The notes beneath the pieces are model-generated. The model saw nothing but the letters and a program-made list of their open reading frames with translations. It searched no databases and was not told where the DNA came from. A DNA stretch of 64,000 nucleotides from Sphingomonas cremea. Its GTDB lineage: Bacteria; Pseudomonadota; Alphaproteobacteria; Sphingomonadales; Sphingomonadaceae. Positions 55,723-64,000 of this stretch are shown in pieces (the stretch's first letter is position 1; the number at the start of each line of letters is the position of its first letter). Location of the stretch: positions 372,501-436,500 of the forward strand of contig NZ_JAKFGM010000002.1 in assembly GCF_021502585.1 (NCBI RefSeq), given 5' to 3'. Both the position numbers and the translations under genes were made by a program.

Positions 55723-56778
55723 ATGAGACTGATGGGATGGGCAATCGCCCTGGCGGCAGCCGGACTTACACCAGTAGCGGCAGGCGCCCAGACGCCCGAA
55801 GCTGCCCAGCCGCAAGTAACAAGCGCAGCTCCTGCTGCTGCCCCGGCCGCCGCGGCGCCAGCGCCAGCTGCTGCAACGCCGGCCCCGTCGATCGATTATG
55901 CCGCGCCGACGCCCGGCATCGGCGTTCCCGACGGCCGCAAGGGCGTGCAGGACCAGGTCACCGCGGTCGGCCAGCAGGCCGCCGATTTCCATAATCACTG
56001 GCTGCTGCTGATGTGCGCGGTGATCAGCGTCTTCGTGCTGGCGCTGCTGCTGTGGACGATCTTCCGTTATCGCCGCGGCGCCAATCCGACCCCCTCGCGC
56101 ACCAGCCATAACACCGCGATCGAGATCGTCTGGACATTGGTCCCCGTGCTCATCCTGGTGGCGATCGCCATTCCGTCGATCCGGCTGATCCGCGCGCAAT
56201 ATAGTCCGCCGCCGGCCGATGTGACCGTCAAGGTCATCGGCAACCAGTGGTACTGGACCTACCAATATCCGGACAATGGCGGTTTCGAGATCGTGTCCAA
56301 CCAGCTCAAGGAGCAGAAGGACGCGAAGCCCGGCGAACGCTATCGCACCGACGCCGACGGCCCCCCGCTGCTGGCAGTTGACGAGCGGATCGTGATTCCG
56401 GCCGGCAAGATCGTGAAGTTCATCGTCACTTCAAACGACGTTATCCACGCCTTCGCCGTCCCGGCCTTCTGGACCAAGATCGACGCCAACCCCGGCCGTC
56501 TCAACGAGACCTGGGTGAAGGTCGACCGTCCGGGGGTCTATTTCGGCCAGTGCAGCGAATTGTGCGGCGCGCGCCACGGCTATATGCCGATCGCGGTCGA
56601 GGTGGTTCCGGAAGCTACGTTCAACGCCTGGGTCGCATCCAAGGGTGGAACGCCCAAGGGCGCGAAGCCGGCGACGGAAGCCGCAGCCCCGGCGACTGCC
56701 GAGGCGGCAGCGGCTCCGGCCGACAATGCCGCGGTCGAGCAGCCCGCGACCAACCAAGCCGCAGTGGCCCAGAATTAA
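55723..56778 (+). CDS. ctaC: Cytochrome c oxidase subunit II CtaC
   Basis: Carries the CuA centre that takes electrons from cytochrome c in the aa3 oxidase. The precursor (about 351 residues) has a signal peptide ending AAGAQ, an unusually long alanine/proline linker (about 25-58), two membrane helices (LLLMCAVISVFVLALLLWTIF and a second near residue 140), and the cupredoxin domain with QWYWTYQY and CSELCGARHGYM (Cys277 and Cys281). An alanine-rich tail follows. ATG at 55723 is preferred over GTG at 55717. Followed by ctaD. Confidence 0.95.
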   Translation: MRLMGWAIALAAAGLTPVAAGAQTPEAAQPQVTSAAPAAAPAAAAPAPAAATPAPSIDYAAPTPGIGVPDGRKGVQDQVTAVGQQAADFHNHWLLLMCAVISVFVLALLLWTIFRYRRGANPTPSRTSHNTAIEIVWTLVPVLILVAIAIPSIRLIRAQYSPPPADVTVKVIGNQWYWTYQYPDNGGFEIVSNQLKEQKDAKPGERYRTDADGPPLLAVDERIVIPAGKIVKFIVTSNDVIHAFAVPAFWTKIDANPGRLNETWVKVDRPGVYFGQCSELCGARHGYMPIAVEVVPEATFNAWVASKGGTPKGAKPATEAAAPATAEAAAAPADNAAVEQPATNQAAVAQN

Positions 56779-58482
<1,704 letters not shown>

Positions 58483-58500
58483 GTTTCGAACGAGGTTGGA

Positions 58501-58541
58501 AAAACGAAGGCGCCCCGGTTTCGGCCGGGGCGTTTTTCGTT
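58501..58541 (+). terminator. Rho-independent terminator of ctaD
   Basis: CGCCCCGG, a six-base loop, CCGGGGCG and then TTTTT, extended by flanking AACGAA/TTCGTT pairing. It separates ctaCD from the opposite-strand gene that follows. Confidence 0.88.
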
Positions 58542-58560
58542 GGTCCTTCTGCGCGTTCGA

Positions 58561-59139
58561 TCAAAACGTCGGGGTGGTGGCTTGGCTCGCTCGGGCGCCG
58601 CCGTTGAGGCGTTTTGCAAGCTCCTGCTGCGCCAGGTAATCCTTCATCATCTCGGCCACCTGGTCCTGCGGCCCCAGTCGAATGTAGTAGCTCGCGCCGG
58701 GCCAGCTAGCCCAGGCCTGCCCGCGCTCCTGGCTGAAAATGACGCCATCGACAGCAGTTGCCGGCCTGCCACCATTCTGCATCAGCGTCCTCATGGCATG
58801 CACCAGGCCGATCATCAGGCATGAAGTTCCAAGGAAGACGACGACACCGAATATATCGGTCGGTGCCTCAATCAATTGGAAGCGCGGCCCGACGAACAAG
58901 GCGTCGCCAATCACCGCGGCTGCAAGTGCGACAACCGTGGCATGCCTCCAGCCCAGCAGGACCGCGGAAAGCAGCACGAAAGGACAATATGGCGTAAACC
59001 CAACACCGGTAACGTGGCCGTCGACTGCGACGCGGCCAAGGGTCGGCACCGCGATGGCGGCAAGGGTCCAGCCGATTGCCCGGATGCCCGTGATCGGGGG
59101 CAACACAAGCCATCTCCTGAGACGGGCGGCAAGTGTCAT
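58561..59139 (-). CDS. Membrane protein of unknown function (DUF4118-like)
   Basis: A 192-residue protein starting [15 protein letters not shown] with AGGAGC upstream. Three to four hydrophobic segments (about 18-35, 47-63, 68-84 and 97-118) recall the DUF4118 membrane module of sensor kinases, but no kinase follows. The tail ([20 protein letters not shown]) is helical. It lies in antisense between ctaD and ctaB. Confidence 0.65.
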   Translation of the reverse strand: MTLAARLRRWLVLPPITGIRAIGWTLAAIAVPTLGRVAVDGHVTGVGFTPYCPFVLLSAVLLGWRHATVVALAAAVIGDALFVGPRFQLIEAPTDIFGVVVFLGTSCLMIGLVHAMRTLMQNGGRPATAVDGVIFSQERGQAWASWPGASYYIRLGPQDQVAEMMKDYLAQQELAKRLNGGARASQATTPTF

Positions 59140-59355
59140 CGAGTTGCTCCTGCGCACTACATCCCCACTTGTAATAGAATCGTAACAAGCCCGGGCGGTT
59201 CCGCCCATCGGGCATTCTCCCGACCCGGGAGCATCCGTTTTTCCAATTGCCGTGGGCGATCGGCTTGCTCAATTGCCGGGCGAAGCCGGCCGCCCCCCAA
59301 GTCCTTGTCAGGCTGCCCCTTTCCTCTCTTGGGTCGACCCCTTATAGGCACGCGC

Positions 59356-60267
59356 GTGACCAGCGTTCCCCTGACCCACAACCAGAGCCTTCCGGCCGAT
59401 TGGCGCGATCTTTTCGCGCTGACCAAGCCGCGCGTCATGAGCCTGGTCGTGTTCACCGGACTGTGCGGACTGCTGGCGGCGCCCGTCCCGGTCCATCCGG
59501 TGCTGGGCTTTGCTGCCGTGCTGTGCATCGCGCTCGGCGCGGGCGCGGCCGGTGCGCTCAACCAATGGTATGAAGCCGACCTCGACGCCAAGATGAAGCG
59601 GACCGCCAGTCGGCCGCTTCCCGCCGGCCGGATGACCCGCCAGACCGCACTTCATTTTGGTGTAGGACTGGCCGTCTTCTCGGTCATCCTGATGGATCTC
59701 GCCGCCAATCACCTGGCCGCCGCGATCCTGGCCGTGTCGATCCTGTTCTATGTGCTGATCTATACCGTGTGGCTGAAGCGGCGGACCGCCCAGAACATCG
59801 TCATCGGCGGAGCAGCGGGGGCCTTCCCGCCGCTGATCGGCTGGGTCGCTGCGACGGGCGACATCAGTGCGCTTCCGGTCCTGCTGTTCGCGATCATCTT
59901 CCTTTGGACGCCTCCTCATTTCTGGGCGCTGTCGCTGTTCGTGCGAACCGATTACGCCAATGCGGGCGTACCGATGATGCCGGTCGTCGCCGGAGTCACG
60001 AGCACCCGCCGCCAGATCCTGCTCTACACGCTTCCGATGATCGTCGCCGCGATCGCACCGTGGGCAATGGGACTTACCGGATGGGTCTACGGCGCCGCCT
60101 CCATCGCGCTCAACACCATCTTCCTGGTTTTGGCCTTTTCGGTTTTTGCCAACAAGCAGACCGAGCCCAAGCAAATGGGTCCCGAGAAGCGCTTGTTCGC
60201 CTTCTCCATCCTTTACCTGTTCGGCCTGTTCGCGGCATTGGTCGTCGACCGCTGGGTGATCGCATGA
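59356..60267 (+). CDS. ctaB: Protohaem IX farnesyltransferase CtaB (haem O synthase)
   Basis: Inner-membrane prenyltransferase that makes haem O, the precursor of haem A in the aa3 oxidase. The 303-residue protein has [17 protein letters not shown], the aspartate-rich [21 protein letters not shown] and [13 protein letters not shown] with typical metal-binding motifs, and about nine membrane segments. A GTG start at 59356 is chosen; longer readings upstream overlap the opposite gene. Its stop overlaps the next start as ATGA. Confidence 0.94.
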   Translation: MTSVPLTHNQSLPADWRDLFALTKPRVMSLVVFTGLCGLLAAPVPVHPVLGFAAVLCIALGAGAAGALNQWYEADLDAKMKRTASRPLPAGRMTRQTALHFGVGLAVFSVILMDLAANHLAAAILAVSILFYVLIYTVWLKRRTAQNIVIGGAAGAFPPLIGWVAATGDISALPVLLFAIIFLWTPPHFWALSLFVRTDYANAGVPMMPVVAGVTSTRRQILLYTLPMIVAAIAPWAMGLTGWVYGAASIALNTIFLVLAFSVFANKQTEPKQMGPEKRLFAFSILYLFGLFAALVVDRWVIA

Positions 60268-60440
60268 GCCCGCAGCCCGAGGATGAGCTCGGCCCTGGGC
60301 CCGGGGAGCTACCCCGGCCCGAAGACGAGCTTATCCGTAAGCGGCAGCGCGAGCGGGCGCGAGTGCTGGCCCTGTTGCTTGGGGCCTTCGTCGTGCTGAT
60401 GTTCGGGATCACCATCGCCAAGATGACGATCAATCAATGA
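60264..60440 (+). CDS. Small single-pass protein in the oxidase cluster (CoxF-like)
   Basis: A 58-residue protein: an acidic/proline-rich N-terminus ([19 protein letters not shown]), a basic stretch ([11 protein letters not shown]) and one membrane helix ([18 protein letters not shown]). Overlaps ctaB by 4 bases (ATGA), and its stop overlaps the ctaG start by 4 bases. The position between ctaB and ctaG is that of the small CoxF-like proteins seen in alphaproteobacterial oxidase clusters; role unknown. Confidence 0.8.
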   Translation: MSPQPEDELGPGPGELPRPEDELIRKRQRERARVLALLLGAFVVLMFGITIAKMTINQ

Positions 60441-60982
60441 GCTCGCTGGCCCAGAAGAATCGCAACGTCGGGCTTCGCGCCGCCCTGTTCGGGCTGGCCA
60501 TGCTTGCGCTCGCCTTCGCGGCGGTGCCGCTTTACCGGGTGTTCTGCCAGGTCACCGGCTTTGGCGGCACGACGATGAAGGCCGAGGCTGCCCCGGGTGC
60601 AGTTGCGGGTCAAATCGGCGTCCGCTTCGACGCCAATATCTCCCCGGCTTTGCCGTGGAAGTTCGAGCCCGAGCAGGCGACGGTTCGGATCCACCCCGGT
60701 GCGCGCACGACCATCTATTATCACGCGACCAACTACACTGCGCGCAACACGACCGGCCAGGCGGTGTTCAATGTGACTCCCGAGGCGGCTGGCAAATATT
60801 TCAGCAAGATCGAATGCTTCTGCTTCACCGAGCAGACGCTCAAGCCCGGCGAGGATGTCCGCATGCCGGTGGTGTTCTACGTCGACCCGAAGCTGCGCGA
60901 CGACCCGGCCACCAGCCACATCGACGAGATCACCTTAAGCTACACATTTTATCCGGTGGAAAATCCGGAAAGCGGCCGCTAG
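60437..60982 (+). CDS. ctaG: Cytochrome c oxidase assembly protein CtaG (Cox11)
   Basis: Copper-delivering factor that helps form CuB in subunit I. The 181-residue protein has one membrane segment (about 12-32) and a periplasmic domain with the copper motif ECFCFTEQ and MPVVFYVDP. YRVFCQVTGFGGTT just after the helix is also conserved. Its ATG overlaps the small gene before it by 4 bases. Followed by ctaE. Confidence 0.94.
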   Translation: MSSLAQKNRNVGLRAALFGLAMLALAFAAVPLYRVFCQVTGFGGTTMKAEAAPGAVAGQIGVRFDANISPALPWKFEPEQATVRIHPGARTTIYYHATNYTARNTTGQAVFNVTPEAAGKYFSKIECFCFTEQTLKPGEDVRMPVVFYVDPKLRDDPATSHIDEITLSYTFYPVENPESGR

Positions 60983-61012
60983 AGCCGCAAGCGACTACAG
61001 GGAACGAGACTC

Positions 61013-61918
61013 ATGGCATCGACGAAGAACCACGATTATCACATCCTTCCGCCCGACCAGTGGCCGCTGATCGGTGCCACATCGGCGCTGTTCTTCTTCG
61101 GCGGGACGGTCATGTGGATGCATGACAATCCCTATGGGAAATTCCTTTTCCTGTTGGGCTTGCTCGGCATTTTGACGACGATGTTCAGCTGGTGGGGCAA
61201 CGTCATCCGCGAGGGCAAGGCAGGCGATCACACGCCGGTCGTCCAGCTTCACCTGCGCTATGGGATGATCCTGTTCATCGCTTCGGAAGTGATGTTCTTC
61301 GTCGCATGGTTCTGGGCATTCTTCGCTTCGTCACTTTTCCCGGCCCCGGTCGAGCTAGTCGATGGCGCGGTGCAGCACATCACCGATGCCGCCGCCGCGG
61401 CGCAGTGGCCGATGAAGGGCATCGAAGTACTCGACCCGTTCGGCTTCCCGCTGCTCAATACGTTCATCCTGCTCTGCTCCGGAACCACGGTGACCTGGGC
61501 CCATCATGCATTGATCCACAACCAGCGCGGCGGCGCGCTGAAGGGCGCCTGGGGCATGCTTGGGGTCGGAGAGAATGACAACCTGAAGAAGGGGCTCTGG
61601 CTGACCATTGCGCTCGGCCTGCTGTTCACCTCGATCCAGGCCTATGAATATATTCACGCTCCGTTCGGCTTTAAGGGCAACATCTACGGCGCGACCTTCT
61701 TCATGGCGACCGGCTTCCACGGCGCCCATGTCATCATCGGCACCATCTTCCTGACCGTCTGCCTGGTTCGCTCGTACAAGGGCGATTTCACTCCCAAGCA
61801 CCATTTCGGTTTCGAAGCGGCGGCCTGGTACTGGCACTTCGTCGACGTCGTATGGCTGTTCCTGTTCGTCTCCATCTATGTCTGGGGCGGCTGGGGGGCG
61901 CCGACCCACGGCGGATGA
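61013..61918 (+). CDS. ctaE: Cytochrome c oxidase subunit III CtaE
   Basis: Third core subunit of the aa3 oxidase, stabilising the complex and its oxygen supply. The 301-residue protein has seven membrane helices, including LRYGMILFIASEVMFFVAWFWAFF and FGFEAAAWYWHFVDVVWLFLF, both family signatures, and ATGFHGAHVIIGT. It overlaps the DUF983 gene by 4 bases (ATGA). Confidence 0.96.
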   Translation: MASTKNHDYHILPPDQWPLIGATSALFFFGGTVMWMHDNPYGKFLFLLGLLGILTTMFSWWGNVIREGKAGDHTPVVQLHLRYGMILFIASEVMFFVAWFWAFFASSLFPAPVELVDGAVQHITDAAAAAQWPMKGIEVLDPFGFPLLNTFILLCSGTTVTWAHHALIHNQRGGALKGAWGMLGVGENDNLKKGLWLTIALGLLFTSIQAYEYIHAPFGFKGNIYGATFFMATGFHGAHVIIGTIFLTVCLVRSYKGDFTPKHHFGFEAAAWYWHFVDVVWLFLFVSIYVWGGWGAPTHGG

Positions 61919-62292
61919 GCGAGGCGCCGGCCAGCGGCGCCGCGCCGTCGCTGGCGGCGGCGGCTTTCCGGGGACTTTGCCCGAATTGCGGAGCGAGGAC
62001 GCTGTTCGCGGGCCTCGCCCGCTTCGCGCCGAAATGCCGCGCCTGCGGTTTGGATTTCGCCAGCTTCAATGTCGGCGACGGGCCGGCGGCTTTCCTGATC
62101 CTGATCGTTGGCGCCATCGTGGCGGTTGGGGCCATCCTGCTTGACCAGGCGGTGAGCCCGCCGTGGTGGCTGCATATTATCTGGCTGCCGATCGGCGCGG
62201 GGCTGACGATCCTGGGCCTGCGCATCGGCAAGGCCGCGCTGATTTATCAGGAATTCAAGCACCGCGCCCGCGAAGGGAGGCTGGTCGAATGA
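61915..62292 (+). CDS. DUF983 protein
   Basis: A 125-residue membrane protein. CPNCGARTLFAGLARFAPKC then CRACGLDFASFN forms a four-cysteine zinc-ribbon-like N-terminus, and two membrane helices follow (about 58-75 and 85-105). DUF983 genes usually accompany SURF1 in alphaproteobacterial oxidase clusters; the function is not settled. Overlaps ctaE and the SURF1 gene by 4 bases each. Confidence 0.9.
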   Translation: MSEAPASGAAPSLAAAAFRGLCPNCGARTLFAGLARFAPKCRACGLDFASFNVGDGPAAFLILIVGAIVAVGAILLDQAVSPPWWLHIIWLPIGAGLTILGLRIGKAALIYQEFKHRAREGRLVE

Positions 62293-62891
62293 AGCACAAG
62301 CTGCCGATCATTCCGACCATCCTTGTCGCATTGGCGGTCGCGACGATGATCGGGCTCGGCATTTGGCAACTCGAGCGCCGCAACCAGAAGGAGGCATTGC
62401 TCGCGCGCTATGCCTCCGCTGCCAACAAACCGCCGATCGGTTGGCCATCGATACCGCCAAAGGAACCGCTGCCGCTGTTTCGCTCGGCCACCGCCAACTG
62501 CCTGTCGGTAGCCGGTTTTCGCACGGCTGCGGGCCAAAGCCTACGCGGCGAGCCAGGTTACCTCATTATCGCCGATTGCCGTACCGGCGCCGAGGGACCG
62601 GGGGTCGCGATCGAACTTGGCTGGTCGAAGGATCCGAACGCCGGCCGCGCCTTCAGGGGCGGGCTGGTCAGCGGCGTCATCGCGCCGGACCGAATCAGCC
62701 GGATGCGGCTGGTTGCCGCGACCGCGGGCCCCGGTCTCGTGCCAAGCGCTCCGCCTTCGCCCGATATCGTTCCCAACAATCATTTCAGCTACGCGATCCA
62801 GTGGTTCCTGTTCGCCCTGATCGCAGTGGTGATTTACGCCCTCGCATTGCGTGGCCGATGGCGGAAGGAAGATGCCGGGTCCAATGGCTGA
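62289..62891 (+). CDS. SURF1-family oxidase assembly protein
   Basis: A 200-residue protein with membrane helices at both ends: IPTILVALAVATMIGLGIWQLERR (about 7-30) and HFSYAIQWFLFALIAVVIYALALRG (about 165-190). It has GIWQLERRNQKE, VAIELGWSKDP and NNHFSYAIQWF, the SURF1 signatures. SURF1 helps haem a insertion into subunit I. It is short for the family because the central region is reduced. Overlaps the next gene by 8 bases. Confidence 0.88.
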   Translation: MKHKLPIIPTILVALAVATMIGLGIWQLERRNQKEALLARYASAANKPPIGWPSIPPKEPLPLFRSATANCLSVAGFRTAAGQSLRGEPGYLIIADCRTGAEGPGVAIELGWSKDPNAGRAFRGGLVSGVIAPDRISRMRLVAATAGPGLVPSAPPSPDIVPNNHFSYAIQWFLFALIAVVIYALALRGRWRKEDAGSNG

Positions 62892-64000
62892 ACTGACCCG
62901 CCTTGCCAACGGGGTCACTGTTGCCATCGACACGATGCCCAACGCGCAATCGGCGGCGATCGGGCTCCACGCCTTCGTCGGCTCTCGTTCGGAGGCGGCA
63001 GGCAAGGGCGGCCTCGCCCATCTGGTCGAGCATATGGTTTTCAAGGGCGCTCGAGGCCGCGATGCCCGCGCGATCGCCGAGGCGATCGAAGACGTCGGCG
63101 GCAGCCTGAACGCCTGGACCGCGCGGGACCAGACGGCATTTCATGCACGGACCCTGGCACCGGACGTCGGCCTGGCGCTTGAGCTGATCGCCGACCTGGT
63201 TCGCGCCCCGAAGCTGGACGAAGCGGAGCTGGAGCGCGAAAAGCTGGTCATCCTGTCGGAGCTGGGCGAATGCCTCGATGCACCTGACGACCTGATCCAC
63301 GATCATCTGTTCATCGCGGCGTTCGGCGACCAACCGCTGGCTCGCCCGGTGCTCGGCAGCGAGCCCAGCATCCGCGGCCTGACACGGAGCGATTGCGTGG
63401 CCTGGCTGGAAGGGCAATTTCGACCGGAACGGCTGGTGATCAGCGCCGCGGGAAAGGTCGATGCCGGCCACATCCTGTTGCTCGCCGAAGCGCTTTTCGG
63501 AGATCTGGAGGCGACGCCGGCGCCGCTGCTCGACTCGGCCAGGTTCTCCGGCGGCATCAAATCGGACCGCCGTGCAGCCGAGCAAACGCACCTCGCGCTG
63601 GCATATGAAGGCGTTCCGGCCTCCCATCCCACCGCCCCCGCGCTGTCGCTGTTCGCCCAGGCCGTGGGCGGCGGTATGTCGTCAAGGCTGTTCCAGGAGC
63701 TGCGGGAGGAGCGGGGCCTGGCCTATTCGATTTACGCCTGGACCCAAGGATTTGCCGATACCGGCTTGTTCGCGGTCAACCTGTCTGCCGACAAGGCACG
63801 CGCCGCCGAGGCCATGGCGCTGGCCCGCGACACGGTTGAGCAGGCGGTTGCGGAGCTTACCGAGGCCGAGCTCAATCGCGCACGCGCGCAGCTTGAAGCG
63901 AGTATCCTGATGGCGCTTGAAACGCCGCAGGGGCGGGCCGATTCCATGGCTCGCTCGATCGAGATATTCGGCCGCATCATGACGTCCGACGAAATGCTGG
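62884..64000 (+). CDS. M16-family zinc peptidase, N-terminal part (cut by window edge)
   Basis: A soluble processing-peptidase-like protein with no signal peptide. GLAHLVEHMVFKGARGR has the inverted HxxEH zinc motif near residue 46, with the third ligand glutamate in the ELGE region near residue 123. FADTGLFAVNLSA is in the M16C domain. Such proteins resemble the mitochondrial processing peptidase beta subunit. The start ATG lies 8 bases inside the SURF1 gene; the 3' end is beyond the window. Confidence 0.92.
   Translation, partial: MAELTRLANGVTVAIDTMPNAQSAAIGLHAFVGSRSEAAGKGGLAHLVEHMVFKGARGRDARAIAEAIEDVGGSLNAWTARDQTAFHARTLAPDVGLALELIADLVRAPKLDEAELEREKLVILSELGECLDAPDDLIHDHLFIAAFGDQPLARPVLGSEPSIRGLTRSDCVAWLEGQFRPERLVISAAGKVDAGHILLLAEALFGDLEATPAPLLDSARFSGGIKSDRRAAEQTHLALAYEGVPASHPTAPALSLFAQAVGGGMSSRLFQELREERGLAYSIYAWTQGFADTGLFAVNLSADKARAAEAMALARDTVEQAVAELTEAELNRARAQLEASILMALETPQGRADSMARSIEIFGRIMTSDEML

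Overview
This is a GC-rich, gene-dense chromosomal window that looks like an alphaproteobacterium of the order Sphingomonadales. The evidence is the gene content: a formimidoylglutamate-type hut cluster, a short 41-residue bL36, a pyrE-pdxJ-acpS-lepB run, a mitochondrial-type aa3 oxidase cluster (ctaC, ctaD, ctaB, ctaG, ctaE, DUF983, SURF1) and many small exported proteins. The assignment is inferred from the sequence alone. I found no tRNA, rRNA, CRISPR array or intact insertion sequence.

Layout. 1-6.5 kb: the start of an ammonium transporter gene (amtB), then histidine catabolism, with hutG divergent from hutI-hutU-hutH; a palindromic repeat abuts the hutU ribosome-binding site. 6.5-13 kb: small exported proteins, a PepSY membrane protein behind a probable Fur box, a YghU-like glutathione transferase, a translationally coupled DUF808-crcB pair, and an HxlR regulator divergent from an oxidoreductase. 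13-16.2 kb: serS and two tandem alpha/beta-hydrolase paralogues. 16.2-19.6 kb: a hairpin-rich noncoding stretch, a decayed second copy of the lepA 3' end, an outer-membrane channel-like gene and intact lepA. 19.8-24 kb: an exported protein and a large M16 peptidase lipoprotein. 24-26.5 kb: an accessory patch with a lipase, an AT-richer J-domain protein and an MliC-like protein, marked by copies of a short hairpin repeat. 26.5-35.9 kb: exported proteins, purEK, a GGDEF protein, gpmA, two metallopeptidases and rpmJ. 35.9-39.4 kb: an argC-argJ-argB-argR operon with overlapping genes and ARG boxes in front of argC. 39.4-41.5 kb: a TIR-TM-TPR protein bracketed by two copies of the same hairpin repeat. 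41.5-50.8 kb: purT, a cyclophilin, the ybbAP/tesA group, two PilZ proteins and two convergent L,D-transpeptidases sharing a perfect terminator. 51-55.6 kb: rpsU, an FKBP, and a pyrE-pdxJ-acpS-lepB-AI-2E operon. 55.7-64 kb: the cytochrome oxidase cluster, running into an M16 peptidase cut by the window edge.

The genes form clear working groups. HutH, HutU, HutI and HutG take histidine to glutamate, and AmtB beside them suggests a nitrogen-acquisition neighbourhood. ArgC, ArgJ and ArgB make ornithine precursors under their own operon-encoded repressor. The oxidase cluster carries structural subunits, haem O synthesis (CtaB) and copper/haem insertion factors (CtaG, SURF1).

The most unusual signals are: (1) a decayed lepA tail on the far side of an outer-membrane gene from intact lepA, as expected if incoming DNA displaced the old gene end; (2) a roughly 29-nt hairpin repeat, six copies in one orientation, with compensatory stem changes, bracketing the accessory genes; (3) the TIR-transmembrane-TPR protein between two of those repeats; (4) a palindrome poised to control hutU translation; and (5) arg operon autoregulation.
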